Shown piece by piece: positions 1 to 11,500 of a DNA stretch of 64,000 bases. The notes beneath the pieces were generated by a model. That model did not search any database. It saw only the letters and a program-made list of their open reading frames with translations, and had not been told where the DNA came from. Position numbers and translations under genes: made by a program. Origin of the DNA: JAFECT01 sp963838235 (GTDB lineage: Bacteria; Pseudomonadota; Alphaproteobacteria; Caulobacterales; Caulobacteraceae); the NCBI GenBank assembly GCA_963838235.1, contig CAWIQJ010000003.1:62001-126000 (forward strand), given 5' to 3'. The number at the start of each line of letters is the position of its first letter. The first letter of the stretch is position 1.

Positions 1-217
<217 letters not shown>

Positions 218-424
218 GACTGTCCAGAAGCCTCCTCACGAGGCCCTATTCAGTCGTCTGTTTAAATACAGGGCGGGATGCCGCCGTCTTCGTTTCTCTT
301 TCCATTCAGCCGTAACCGGCGCCCGCATATGGCGGACCTGGTCGCGGCTTTGATCGCGAGCCCAGGATGCCCCGTTCTTTCGAGAATTGGCGATATCCGA
401 AGGTCGGGCGTGCGCTGCTGCTGA

Positions 425-501
425 AGGCCCGTAGCTCAGCTGGTTAGAGCGTACGCCTGATAAGCGTAAGGTCGGCAGTTCGAGTCTGCCCGGGCCTACC
501 A
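425..501 (+). tRNA. tRNA-Ile (GAT anticodon)
   Basis: A 77-nt cloverleaf. The acceptor AGGCCCG (425-431) pairs with CGGGCCT (491-497), followed by A498 and an encoded CCA. The anticodon GAT is at 459-461. It lies in the 16S-23S spacer, the standard place for tRNA-Ile and tRNA-Ala. Confidence 0.97.
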
Positions 502-555
502 GCCTTCGCACCGGCCACCGTATTTTACGGTGATTTACGGCCGTTCGCTCCCAAT

Positions 556-631
556 GGGGCCATAGCTCAGTTGGTAGAGCGCGTGCTTTGCAAGCATGAG
601 GTCGTCGGTTCGATCCCGTCTGGCTCCACCA
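556..631 (+). tRNA. tRNA-Ala (TGC anticodon)
   Basis: A 76-nt cloverleaf. The acceptor GGGGCCA (556-562) pairs with TGGCTCC (621-627, one G-U pair), followed by A628 and encoded CCA 629-631. The anticodon TGC is at 589-591. It is the second spacer tRNA. The rest of the spacer (632-840) holds only the processing-stem arm at 741-758. Confidence 0.97.
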
Positions 632-740
632 AACTCGCGATCATTCAAGGTTTCGCCGGCCAGGCTCACGCCCGGTCGCGCGATTGACATTGTGAAGGAA
701 GGATCTTCCCGGCCGTGAAGGTGGCTCAAGGGTGGATCTA

Positions 741-758
741 TGAGAAGATATTGTCTGG
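741..758 (+). other. Pre-23S rRNA processing stem, 5' arm
   Basis: TGAGAAGATATTGTCTGG is the exact reverse complement of 3678-3695, on the far side of the 23S gene. The 18-bp perfect pairing brings both ends of pre-23S rRNA together. This is the classic RNase III substrate arrangement; the enzyme's role is from family knowledge. Confidence 0.85.
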
Positions 759-840
759 CAAAAAAGTCCAGGCGCGGGCCCGTCAACTACCTCTTTCCAG
801 GTCGACGGTTTCTTCCCCGTGCATGGGTTTTACTGAGAAC

Positions 841-3623
<2,783 letters not shown>

Positions 3624-3677
3624 GTTACTCATAAAAGCCCATGTGCGGCGACGAAATCGTCGTCGTCTGGCTTTTCT

Positions 3678-3695
3678 CCAGACAATATCTTCTCA
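3678..3695 (+). other. Pre-23S rRNA processing stem, 3' arm
   Basis: CCAGACAATATCTTCTCA is the exact reverse complement of 741-758 and closes the 18-bp processing stem around 23S. It lies in the 23S-5S spacer. Confidence 0.85.
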
Positions 3696-3709
3696 GCATC
3701 CGCCCAGTT

Positions 3710-3827
3710 GACCTGGTGGTTTTGTCGGAGGGTCCCCACCCGATCCCATTCCGAACTCGGTCGTTAAGCCCTCCAGAGCCGATGGTACTTCGTCTTAAGA
3801 CGCGGGAGAGTAGGTCGCCGCCAGGTC
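3710..3827 (+). rRNA. rrf: 5S ribosomal RNA
   Basis: About 118 nt. The 5' end GACCTGG (3710-3716) pairs with CCAGGTC (3821-3827). It contains the conserved CCGATCCCATTCCGAACTC-type loop and the GATGGTACT block, in the normal order after 23S. Confidence 0.95.
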
Positions 3828-3876
3828 TACCGGACGGATGCAATAGATCCAGATCCTTCCTTTTCAACGCTATCGA

Positions 3877-3931
<55 letters not shown>

Positions 3932-3953
<22 letters not shown>

Positions 3954-5548
3954 CCGTTGGCATAACTCGCGCTCGTCCTTTGCAGGATGGGCGCGAGGTC
4001 GCCTTCCATCTCGACATGATAGACGCCGCGGACGGCCGTCCAGGTCACGCGCACGCGCTGGACCAGGGCGCGGAAGGCAGTTCGGGCCGTTTCGCGTTCG
4101 ACCATGTCCTCGTCGCCGGCGCCCAGCACCGTCTGAAGCGCTTCGAACTGGCGGCGATACTCCGCCGCTGCGCCGGGATGCAGCCGCACCACGTCGGGCG
4201 CGGCCATGGCGCCCAGCTCGGCCTCGATCTCGCCGCGGCGGCGTTCGAGGAACTCGAGTCTCGCCTTGACCGCCGGGCCCGACAGCTCGCCCTCGACCAC
4301 CTGGTCGACCAGGCGCGCGGCCCTGCGGCCGGCCTCGGCCAGCTCGCGCTCGAGCCGGCCACGATCGCCTTGCTTTTGCTTAGACCGCCGGGTCGCCTCG
4401 GTGTGAAATTCGCGGACGTACTCTTCGACCAGCTCGGGTCGCAGGAGATTCCCGCGCAGCGCCGCCAGCACGCGGCGCTCAACCTCGGCGCTCAGCGCCG
4501 TTGCGCCGTTGTCACAGACGGCCGAGCCCTTTTCCCGAAACGTCGAACAGCCGATCCGGCCCTTGGCGCCGATCACCACCAGCGCGCCGGCGCAGTGTCC
4601 GCACCTTAGAAGCCCCGACAACAGCCGCACGGGCCGTCTGGCGGCGTTGGCCGCGCGCGGGCCCTGGACATGGGTCATGGCGGCATGGCGCGCCTGTACG
4701 GCAGCCCAGGCCTCGTCTGAGACGATGCGCAGCTCGGGCGCGTCGCGGCGCAGGATCTCGCCCGGGTCGCCGGCGCGGGCGCGGCGCTTGCCGCTGCGGC
4801 GATCCTTGGCCCAGGCCTGCCGGCCCCACACGATCACCCCGCGATAGAGCTGGTTGTGCAGCACGCCGTTGCCGCGCCCGGCGTTGCCGTTGATCGTCGA
4901 GGCGTTCCAGGTCCCGCCGCGCGGCGACGGCACGCCCTCGGCGTTCAGCCGCTGCACGATCGCGCGCGGCGACAGGCCGGCGGCGTACTCGGCGAAGATG
5001 CGGCGCACGATCGCGGCCTCAGCCGGGTCGATGCTGCGCAAGCCGGCGATGCGCGCGCCGTCGGCGTCGAAGCGTCGGCTCACGGCATAGCCGTAGGACC
5101 GGCCGCCGCCCGACAGGCCCTCGGCCACGCGGCCGGCGAGCCCGCGCCGCGTCTTGCGACCGGTCTCGCCCAGCGCCATGGCGTTCATCGTGCCCATCAG
5201 GCCGACGTGCATCTCGGATACGACGCCTTCGGAGATCGTCCGCACGCCGACGCGCATGAACCGGAGGTCATCGAACAGCACGGCGGTGTCGGCCTGGGAC
5301 CGTGACAGCCGGTCGAGCGCCTCGGCGATCACCACGTCGAACGCGCCACGCTCCGCCGCGCGCATCATGTCGAGGAAGCCCGGCCGGTTGGCGATCGACG
5401 CGCCGGAGATCGCCGCGTCGCTGAACCGCGCGACGACGGTCAGGCCCTCGCGCAGCGCCAGCCGCTCGCACGCCGCGAACTGGTCGGGGATCGACGCCTG
5501 CGACTGCTGGTCGGTGGAGAACCGGGCGTAGAGGGCGGCGCGCATCAC
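3932..5548 (-). CDS. Large serine integrase
   Basis: 538 aa, site-specific recombinase for integration and excision. Resolvase domain about 1-150: nucleophile Ser11 in Tyr-Ala-Arg-Phe-Ser, and the Asp-Arg-Leu-Ser-Arg motif at 79-83. A recombinase domain follows (about 170-300), then a zinc ribbon with Cys316, Cys319, Cys334 and Cys345, and an Arg/Glu-rich coiled coil (about 385-450). The start overlaps the preceding stop by ATGA, so it is the last gene of the leftward operon. Its stop codon lies inside tRNA-fMet, with the att core inside its frame. In the circular phage the C-terminus would be different (see findings). Confidence 0.93.
3966..3997 (+). other. 14-bp hairpin beside attL
   Basis: 3966-3979 pairs with 3984-3997 (14 bp, two G-U) around a TTGC loop. 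It lies 12 bases inside the prophage, within the integrase C-terminal codons. No T-run follows on either strand, so it is not a standard terminator. It may slow rRNA-operon transcription entering int antisense, or it may be chance in GC-rich coding DNA. Confidence 0.4.
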
Positions 5549-5796
5549 TTGCCCGATAAAGTCCGGATCGGGTCAGTCTTCGCGAAGCCGAGCGCTTCCA
5601 GCACAAGAGCAGCCTTTTCCGTCGCCGTGTCCCAGGCGCCTGGGTTTTCAAACGGCCCGGCCTCAGGCTCGATGATGCGAGCGGCGACGTAGATCGCCCT
5701 TTCGTATGCGGCTTTGAGCCCATCGACAGCTGCCGCAAGTTCGCGCGCTTCCGGCGAAGGAATTCTAAGGTCCAACAATGTGCGCTGGTCGGCCAT
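5545..5796 (-). CDS. Small phage protein of unknown function
   Basis: 83 aa starting MADQRTLLDLRIPSP. It is charged, largely helical by composition, and has no membrane segment. The longer upstream start (5862) was not used because it would run through the neighbouring gene; ATG 5796 leaves only a 32-bp overlap with the gene before. Its stop overlaps the integrase start by ATGA, so the two are probably translated together. I do not recognise the family. Its place next to int makes an accessory role such as directionality factor possible, but nothing in the sequence shows it. Confidence 0.6.
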   Translation of the reverse strand: MADQRTLLDLRIPSPEARELAAAVDGLKAAYERAIYVAARIIEPEAGPFENPGAWDTATEKAALVLEALGFAKTDPIRTLSGK

Positions 5797-5932
5797 GGGA
5801 GCGGGAGGTCTCCGGGTTGGGCGCAAGGGCCCGAGAATGTTCCGCCGCCGCCAGACGCGCAAGGGCCCGGACGAAGGCCAGCTCCGCCTCAGTGGGCGCG
5901 TCGGGGCGCGGGATGGGGACGGCGCGCGTCAT
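5765..5932 (-). CDS. Very small phage protein
   Basis: 55 aa starting MTRAVPIPRPDAPTEAEL. Its ATG overlaps the stop of the XRE gene (TCAT at 5929-5932 on the plus strand), the same coupling used throughout this operon. A central helix, EAELAFVRALARLAAAEHSR, is followed by a basic tail. No known domain is recognised. Confidence is moderate because of its size and its 32-bp overlap with the next gene. Confidence 0.5.
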   Translation of the reverse strand: MTRAVPIPRPDAPTEAELAFVRALARLAAAEHSRALAPNPETSRSHGRPAHIVGP

Positions 5933-6249
5933 CGGCGCACCTGGGCGTCCAGGGTGTTGAACGCGCCCAGCGCCAGGCGCAGGGGGTCGATGCCCAGGCC
6001 CCAGGCCAGGGCGCGCAGGGTGGCGATCGAGACGACGCGGTCGGCGCTCTCGATGTTGCCGATGGTCAGTTTCGAGACGCCGCACGTCTCGGCCAGCGCC
6101 TTTTGCGTCAGCCCGCGCGCAGCCCGCGCGTACATGACCTCCTTCGCCAGGGTCTGCACCTGAACGAGCGGCGCTCGCAGCGCCACGGCGACGGCCTCGT
6201 CCATAGCCGCGCGCAACTCGACCATGGCGATGTCGAGGCGGTCCGTCAT
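5929..6249 (-). CDS. XRE-family helix-turn-helix regulator
   Basis: 106 aa. The C-terminal half is a Cro/CI-type HTH: ARGLTQKALAETCGVSKLTI (about 44-63), then NIESADRVVSIATLRALAWG, the recognition-helix and helix-4 pattern of XRE proteins. The N-terminus is a short helical arm. It sits in the leftward operon four bases into its neighbours on both sides. It probably binds DNA to regulate this operon or to assist integrase; the target is unknown. Confidence 0.75.
   Translation of the reverse strand: MTDRLDIAMVELRAAMDEAVAVALRAPLVQVQTLAKEVMYARAARGLTQKALAETCGVSKLTIGNIESADRVVSIATLRALAWGLGIDPLRLALGAFNTLDAQVRR
6165..6177. repeat. First of 12 copies of palindrome CGAGCGSCGCTCG
   Basis: The 13-mer CGAGCG-S-CGCTCG was found by eye starting at 6165, 9514, 13706, 19610, 21246, 25269, 26530, 30965, 33559, 35936, 38900 and 52216. 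A variant with T in the centre starts at 48585. Most copies lie at gene ends, in linkers or between genes. None was seen in 1-3940 or 52493-64000. The function is unknown; see findings. Confidence 0.8.
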
Positions 6250-6512
6250 CGCCGGCGCAGCTTTCGCGGCTTGCCGACCGGGCAGTCAGCGCCGGCAGTG
6301 TCCGGCGTCAGCAACGCGGCGGGATAGGTGAAGGTCTCGCCCTCTGCCTCGACGGCGGCGCTTTGTGCGGCGTGGAAGTATGGACGATGGCCGCAATCGT
6401 GCTCGCCCGGGCGCCACGTGCAAGACCCATAGCGTGAGACCTTGCCGCGGCCGGGCGCGTTATAACGAACCCAGCGGATGCACACGCCGCAGGAAAGGGC
6501 CGCGGGCGCCAT
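6246..6512 (-). CDS. Cysteine-containing small phage protein
   Basis: 88 aa starting MAPAALSCGVCIRWVRY. Cys8 and Cys11 form a CxxC, with further cysteines and histidines in the middle (SCTW, EHDCGHRPYFH), so a small zinc-binding fold is plausible. The start at 6512 overlaps the stop of the gene before; the longer start at 6608 is Arg-rich shadow. Similar short CxxC proteins are common in alphaproteobacterial phages; I cannot name a function. Confidence 0.6.
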   Translation of the reverse strand: MAPAALSCGVCIRWVRYNAPGRGKVSRYGSCTWRPGEHDCGHRPYFHAAQSAAVEAEGETFTYPAALLTPDTAGADCPVGKPRKLRRR

Positions 6513-6814
6513 CACGCGACCCGCTCGAAGATTTCGTTGAGCAGCGCGTTCGCGCCATCGGGCGCGCCGGCGAGCAGCGTGGCGCGGTCGGTGTCCTCGC
6601 CGGCGCAACAGGTTTCCAGAGCCTCGTCGGACAGGCCGCTCAGCCAGGCGTCGATCGGGTCGAGCAGGGCCTGGGTCGGATAGCCGGCGAGGTAGAGCAC
6701 CAGGGCGTCGCGCACGGCGCGCTCAGGCCGGTCGCGGTTCACGCCGCCGTTGTCGTAGGCGATGGCCAGCGTGGCGCGCAGGATTCCGGGGTAACGGTCG
6801 CCTGAGGCCATCAC
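6512..6814 (-). CDS. Phage protein of unknown function
   Basis: 100 aa, acidic, mostly helical, starting MMASGDRYPG (either Met possible). No membrane segment or known motif is visible. Its ATG lies in the ParB-like gene's stop (ATGATG overlap at 6811-6816), so it is probably translationally coupled. Function unknown. Confidence 0.6.
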   Translation of the reverse strand: MMASGDRYPGILRATLAIAYDNGGVNRDRPERAVRDALVLYLAGYPTQALLDPIDAWLSGLSDEALETCCAGEDTDRATLLAGAPDGANALLNEIFERVA

Positions 6815-9147
6815 ACCGCCTCCGCCAGCTGTTCGCTGCCGTCGGCTTCGGCCTGGGCTTCGATGGCGCGAGCGACGGCTTGGCCGAGCGCGGTGAGGAA
6901 GTAGCGGCGTTCGTTGCGCAGGACGTTGTCGACGAGGCCTTTGGGGGTCAGCGCTGCGCCGATCATGGTCGGGTTCAGTTCGGCGTCGTTGCTCTTGCCG
7001 ATCGCGGTCGCGGCGTCATTGGCGGCGTGTTTCACCAGGATCAGGATCTGGCGCGCCTGCGATGGCGTCAGCGCATCGGCGATGCGCGCGGGCTCGAAGG
7101 GATCGGCCTCTTCGGCGTTGACGGTCCCGACTATGACAAAGCCTGTCGCTTCGGCCAGCCGCGTGGTGCGGTAGGACAGCGCCTCGGCGATCAGCATGGC
7201 GGCGATGCGGGCCTGCGCTTCGGCGGCCGGTTCGCTGAGCATGTCGTCGGGGTCGATGCGGATGACCACGCGTTCGCCCAGCTGGAAGCGGCCGATGTCC
7301 ATATCATCGAAGCTCAGTGCGCCGTCGAAGCCCGCGTCGCGCACCAGTTCGTCGAAGTCGCCATCGTTGCGGTTCGCGTAGGCCACGACGCGGGCGAGCA
7401 ACGCCGCGTCGTCGGCGAGGGCGCGGTCCTCTTCCTCGCGTTCGGCCACGAGCGCATCAGCGGTGAGGGGCTTGGCCTCCTGGGGTTCGACGTTCAACCA
7501 CGGCGTGACGTAGCCAGGTCCGACCCAGCCGGCCTGGGCGACGGCGTTGCGCAGGTTTTCGAGCATGCCCGGGAGATCGTCGGTCGTGTAATAGCGCTCG
7601 ACCGCAGCCTCGGCGGCAAGCGCGATCTCGCCCGCTTCGGTGAGGCAGACGAAGCGGGCGTGCGGCGTCGGCAGGAAGCGGATCAGCCGCTTGGCGATCA
7701 GCGTCGCGGCGCTCTCGTGCAGCCAGTCCTTGTCGCACGGCGCAAAGCGCATGTTGCCGTCCGCGTGACCGCCCGGGCGGTTGAGGGCGTCGGCGATTTC
7801 GCAGAGCGCGAGGGCCTCGCGAGCGTCGAGCGCGATGGCGGGGCCGGCGTCTGCTCCAAAGGGAAGCGTCGGTTCGTCGGGCGCGGCGACGGGTTCAGCC
7901 TGCGCCGCGCGCGGTGGCGAAGCGCTGCGGCCGGAGAGATCGCGAAGCCACGCCGTGGCATAGGCGCCGCTGACTTCGAGCGCTTCGGTTTTGGCGTCGC
8001 CGAACACCACGCCGCGCGCCTTGAAGGCGCAGTCACCGGGCAATTCAGCGAAGCGAAGCTCGTCGAGCCAACGCAGGGCGCGGCCCGACAGGGTGATGAT
8101 GTCCAGGCCGCCGGGACCCATGCTCAGGAGGCCGGCGTTGATCAGGGCCTGCAGCGCGCCGCCCGGGACGGGGTCGGCCGGGGCGCGGAACTTCCACACA
8201 TCGGGTCGATCGTCCAGCCGAGCGCGCGGGTTGCGGTGACGGAACAGAGCCAGCTCGATCAGCAGCAGCGCCATCTTGGGCGTGACCTCGGGCGCGGCCT
8301 CGTCCACCAGGCGCGCCTCGCGCACGCCCATGCGCAGGCCTTCCCAGGTCGGAAAGCCGGTCGCCTCGTGCGCGGCGAGCGCGTCCGGATCGGCCTCGCG
8401 CAGCACCTTCAGGCCTTCCTGCACCACGCGGATGTTTTCGCCGCAGGCGCGGGCGATCTGGGCGCCGTCCCAGCCTTCGCTGTCTTTGAGCTTCAGGAAG
8501 GCCCGCGCCTTTTCCAGATTGGTCAGGCCGACGCGGCGGCAGTTCTCGATCAGCGCGATCAGCTCGGGCGGTTCCTCGGCGGACAGTTCGGTGAACTTGA
8601 TGGGGAGGTCGCAGGCCAGCACGCCCTCGGCGATCAGTTCGCCGGCCAGCCGCCAGCGGCGTTCGCCGGCGTAGAGCATGCGCACGCCGTCCGCGTCGGC
8701 CGGCGCGGTCAACAGCGGGACCAGAATGCCCTTGGCGGCGATCGACGCCTTGGTGTTGGCGTCTTCCTCCGGATCGGTGGACTTGCGTGGGTTGTCGGGG
8801 TTGGGGCGCAGCTTGTCCCAGGTGGTTGTCGACGCGGGGTCGGCCGGGACGACCTGGGAGGGTGCGTCCTGGGAGGCGACCGCCCCCGCGCCATCGCCTT
8901 CAGCCGCGCTCCCGTGCAGGGTTGCGCGGCCTTCGGCGACCTCGATAGCGGAAAGGAACATGCGGGCCTTGTCGGTAACGACGAGGCAGCCACGCTCGAC
9001 CGCGGCGTAACCCTCTTCCTCCAACTTGAGCGCGGCCTTGCGCAGGTTGGCGGGGTCGCGGCCCAGGGTGCGGGCGTAGGAGGCGAGGTTGGTCGCGCCG
9101 TCGATCAGGCGCAGGAAGTCGATGTTGGCGAGGGCCAAGGGGGTCAT
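6811..9147 (-). CDS. Large ParB/Spo0J-domain protein
   Basis: 778 aa. Residues about 108-200 are a ParB N-terminal (ParB/sulfiredoxin-fold) domain: WDKLRPNPDNPRKS, then the box GERRWRL at 161-167. An HTH-like segment follows (about 215-260, SEGWDGAQIARACGENIRVV). An N-terminal winged-helix-like region (1-75) and a long acidic C-terminal half have no recognised domain. It is more than twice the length of chromosomal ParB, and there is no ParA beside it. In phages such proteins may act in DNA binding, partition or as nucleases; which applies here cannot be seen. It is the largest gene of the leftward operon. Confidence 0.8.
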   Translation of the reverse strand: MTPLALANIDFLRLIDGATNLASYARTLGRDPANLRKAALKLEEEGYAAVERGCLVVTDKARMFLSAIEVAEGRATLHGSAAEGDGAGAVASQDAPSQVVPADPASTTTWDKLRPNPDNPRKSTDPEEDANTKASIAAKGILVPLLTAPADADGVRMLYAGERRWRLAGELIAEGVLACDLPIKFTELSAEEPPELIALIENCRRVGLTNLEKARAFLKLKDSEGWDGAQIARACGENIRVVQEGLKVLREADPDALAAHEATGFPTWEGLRMGVREARLVDEAAPEVTPKMALLLIELALFRHRNPRARLDDRPDVWKFRAPADPVPGGALQALINAGLLSMGPGGLDIITLSGRALRWLDELRFAELPGDCAFKARGVVFGDAKTEALEVSGAYATAWLRDLSGRSASPPRAAQAEPVAAPDEPTLPFGADAGPAIALDAREALALCEIADALNRPGGHADGNMRFAPCDKDWLHESAATLIAKRLIRFLPTPHARFVCLTEAGEIALAAEAAVERYYTTDDLPGMLENLRNAVAQAGWVGPGYVTPWLNVEPQEAKPLTADALVAEREEEDRALADDAALLARVVAYANRNDGDFDELVRDAGFDGALSFDDMDIGRFQLGERVVIRIDPDDMLSEPAAEAQARIAAMLIAEALSYRTTRLAEATGFVIVGTVNAEEADPFEPARIADALTPSQARQILILVKHAANDAATAIGKSNDAELNPTMIGAALTPKGLVDNVLRNERRYFLTALGQAVARAIEAQAEADGSEQLAEAV

Positions 9148-9150
9148 CTG

Positions 9151-9594
9151 CTAATCCTCGAAAGGGTTGGAAAGGTCGGGCGACCAGCCGCTCTTGCGGA
9201 TCTCGCCGAGCGCGCGTTCGGCGCCCTCGACCGTCAGGCCGTCGTGGATGAATGCGAGCGGCGCGCGCCCGTCGGCGTCGAGCGAAAGCACGTAATCGGC
9301 GCTGCCCACATAGGGCCCCCACAGCGCCACATCGCCGTTGGCCTCACGCTCGATGCGGCAATCGCGCGGACGCACCGCCAGCCGGCGCAGCGTGGCCTTG
9401 AGCGCCACCACAGGGCCGACCGCCCAGAACATCCGCCACCGCCGCGGGTCGCCGATCATCAGATGGCCGCATCCCGGGGCGTAAGGGGTCAGGTGAACCC
9501 CGATCGGCGGAAACGAGCGCCGCTCGTCGGCGGACGGGACGGGCGTGGCCGCAGGCCGGTGAAGCGGCGCGAAGATCGCCTCGGCGTCGCTCAC
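9151..9594 (-). CDS. Phage protein of unknown function (GTG start)
   Basis: 147 aa starting VSDAEAIFAPLHRP at GTG 9594, which overlaps the previous stop (GTGA). The 317-aa open frame running to 10104 is rejected as a start because its N-terminal half is Arg/Pro-rich shadow of the neighbouring gene. The C-terminal part, GPYVGSADYVLSLDADGRAP, looks like a compact beta domain. The gene ends three bases before the ParB-like gene. No family recognised. Confidence 0.65.
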   Translation of the reverse strand: MSDAEAIFAPLHRPAATPVPSADERRSFPPIGVHLTPYAPGCGHLMIGDPRRWRMFWAVGPVVALKATLRRLAVRPRDCRIEREANGDVALWGPYVGSADYVLSLDADGRAPLAFIHDGLTVEGAERALGEIRKSGWSPDLSNPFED

Positions 9595-9959
9595 GCCAGG
9601 AACCGGGCGGACGTCGGCGTCGCGCGACAGGACGCCCGCGGCGCGCCGACCCGGACCATGCGGCCGTCGGCCAGGGCCCCGCTCTTCAGCCGCGCGCCGA
9701 AGCGGCGCAGGCCGTCCACGGTGATGGCAGTGACCCGCACCCCGTGGTCGGCAAGCGAGCGCTTGAAATCGGCATAGGGCCAGGGCGCGCCGCCGCGCTC
9801 GACCATGAAGGCCTGATAGTCGGCGAACAGCTCGATCGCCGGGGTCAGGGCGCAGCCGTCGAGCACCAGGCGCGCCCGCGCCCAGGTCTGAAACGACGGC
9901 GGGGCGCGGTAAAGCCGGCGCGCGGCGCGGGCCACGGCGGCGCGAAAGGATGAAAGCAT
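9591..9959 (-). CDS. First gene of leftward operon; primase-tail-like protein
   Basis: 122 aa. The segment AIELFADYQAFMVERGGAPW, followed by YADFKRSLADHGVRV, resembles the winged-helix C-terminal domain of D5-type phage primases, where a Tyr..Trp/Phe..Gly..Pro..Phe..Leu..Gly pattern is typical. It could be a stand-alone DNA-binding domain. A GGGAGGTCC-like purine-rich stretch lies just upstream (+ strand 9960-9968 gggacctccc). It is the first gene after the operators at 10051-10095 and so is probably repressed in the lysogen. Confidence 0.6.
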   Translation of the reverse strand: MLSSFRAAVARAARRLYRAPPSFQTWARARLVLDGCALTPAIELFADYQAFMVERGGAPWPYADFKRSLADHGVRVTAITVDGLRRFGARLKSGALADGRMVRVGAPRASCRATPTSARFLA

Positions 9960-10050
9960 GGGACCTCCCAGGTCGCCCGCGCCATCCGTTGGCGGAGGGG
10001 GCCGCCGGTCTCTGCAGGAGGGCCGGACGGCGCGGGGCTGGGTCAGGAGC

Positions 10051-10095
10051 TACCAAAACGGTATTGACGTCAAGTAAGAAATACCGGACCGGTCT
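10051..10095. promoter_or_regulatory. Two repressor operators in front of the leftward operon
   Basis: Site A, TACC-AAAAC-GGTA (10051-10063), and site B, ATACC-GGACC-GGTCT (10081-10095), share the TACC-N5-GGT dyad with the site at 11538-11552. A and B are centred 31 bp apart, about three helical turns. TTGAC-like -35 sequences overlap on both strands (TTGACGTCAA at 10064-10073). They lie between the divergent leftward operon and the lipoprotein gene. Binding by the S24 repressor is inferred. Confidence 0.65.
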
Positions 10096-10191
10096 AAGCG
10101 CCACCGGATCGGATTGCTCATGGGGAGCCGCAAACGTAGCTAGGCCAAGGAGGCAGGGCGCCCTAGTTTGACCGAGGCAAAGGGGGCGAAC

Positions 10192-10697
10192 ATGCGACGC
10201 ATTGCAGCTTGGGCGGCTCTGGCCGTGGCTATTTCCGCGAGCGGATGCGCTACGGCACCCCCCCGATTCCCATTGACAACTCCCGGGTCGTTCCCAAGCC
10301 TGAGGAGGAGGTCTGGTCCGACGCTGTCGAGTTTTTCGCCACGGGCGACGTCTCCATCAAGACAATCGACAAGGCGTCTGGCTTGCTCGTGGCCGATCGC
10401 GCTTCGATAGGGCTGATGGATATGACCAGGTTCAAAGGCTGGGCGGATTGCGGCGGCGTAATTCCGAACACCAGCATGCGTGGTTATGGCGAGGTAAGCC
10501 TGAACGTCTTCATGAAGCCGAAGGGGCCGACGGCGACGGCGGTCACGGTCACGGCGCGCTTCACCAGCCACGCACCGAGCTGGCTCTCGACGGCCCTGGA
10601 CAGCTATCCGTGCTCATCTACCGGGCTCCTCGAGGACGAAGTGCTCATGAAGCTCGGGGCGCCCCCTAAGAACAGGGGCCCGTTCAAAGTCGATTAA
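10192..10697 (+). CDS. Phage lipoprotein, frame broken at a C7 run
   Basis: ATG 10192 gives the lipoprotein signal peptide MRRIAAWAALAVAISASGC, with Cys19 as the lipid site. The mature part lies in another frame from about 10265 (IPIDNSRVVPKPEEE to the stop at 10697). The two join if the C-run at 10258-10264 had eight instead of seven C. The protein would be about 168 aa with two later cysteines. It sits opposite the repressor gene and overlaps its end. A membrane lipoprotein beside the immunity genes could be a superinfection-exclusion protein; that is inference. The break may be a sequencing error or real on/off variation. Confidence 0.55.
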
Positions 10698-11500
10698 ATC
10701 GGCAGGAACTGGGTTCTGATCGTGCGCAGCAGCACGCCGCGGATGCGGACCTCTATGTGATCAGCGTCATCGATGCCATCGGTCAGACAAAGAGGCTCGC
10801 TCCATCGCGCGTTGCTGGACCGCGGCCAGAGGAGAACCTTTTCGGGCGTCACCTCGACCTGCTTGATAGATAGTTCTCGCTCGCGGCCGTCGAAGCGCGT
10901 GCGGACGACCTCGACAACGTCCCCGGTCCGGGGATGATAATCGATCTCATAGGCGTCGACGAACTGGGCAAGGTCCCCGTCGAAGATCCTGAGCAGATCG
11001 ACGCTGTCCCCCCGCACCTCGTCGAGCCATTGGGCGGCGTTGCGAAAGCGAGGATCGCGGGCGCAAGGGTAGGTGCGCGCGACCTGGCTGATATCGTCTG
11101 CGGGGAAGAAGCCGCCTGCCTGGACTGTGTCGCGGATATAGAGGGGCTCCGAAGGCCGCGAGCGCCGTCCACCCCTGCCAGGGTTTGAGATCACGAGCTG
11201 CGGACTGCCCGCGACCTCGGCGAGTTCCGACATGACCTCGAGCAGGGTGAAGCCGATGGCCTCACCGGCGGCGACGAGCTTTGGCACCGTCAGCTCGCGC
11301 ATGCCCCATTCCCAACGCTGCCACGTTACCTCGGCGACGGGGGGCGTAAGCCGGGACGCGGCGGCCTCCTGGGTCAGGTTGGCGCGCTCACGAAGGGTTT
11401 TGAGCACTTTTCCGGCGAGGTTGTCGGACGGCCGTCCGTCTTGGTCTTTCGGCATGGGCCGAAAGGACACGGGGCCGGAAATGCGCGCCAGAGCCTGCAT
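10694..11500 (-). CDS. CI-like repressor, HTH plus S24 (LexA-type) peptidase
   Basis: 268 aa. XRE HTH at about 28-85 (KTLRERANLTQEAAASRL). Then a self-cleaving domain: probable Ala-Gly cleavage site at 128-129 (TVQAGG), Ser166 in VRGDSVD, and Lys213 in SIKQVE as the Ser-Lys dyad. Such repressors keep the lysogen silent and are inactivated through RecA during DNA damage. There is no good ribosome site before ATG 11500, which directly follows a 20-bp palindrome, so the mRNA may be leaderless. Met16 (11455) is an alternative start. Confidence 0.88.
   Translation of the reverse strand: MQALARISGPVSFRPMPKDQDGRPSDNLAGKVLKTLRERANLTQEAAASRLTPPVAEVTWQRWEWGMRELTVPKLVAAGEAIGFTLLEVMSELAEVAGSPQLVISNPGRGGRRSRPSEPLYIRDTVQAGGFFPADDISQVARTYPCARDPRFRNAAQWLDEVRGDSVDLLRIFDGDLAQFVDAYEIDYHPRTGDVVEVVRTRFDGRERELSIKQVEVTPEKVLLWPRSSNARWSEPLCLTDGIDDADHIEVRIRGVLLRTIRTQFLPI

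Noticed and set aside
6880..9777. 965-codon plus-strand open frame
   Set aside because: It is the antisense of the ParB-like gene; the open frame follows from codon bias in GC-rich DNA.
9595..10104. N-terminal extension of the 9151 gene to 10104
   Set aside because: Arg/Pro-rich and in the shadow of the 9591-9959 gene; GTG 9594 gives a clean coupled start.
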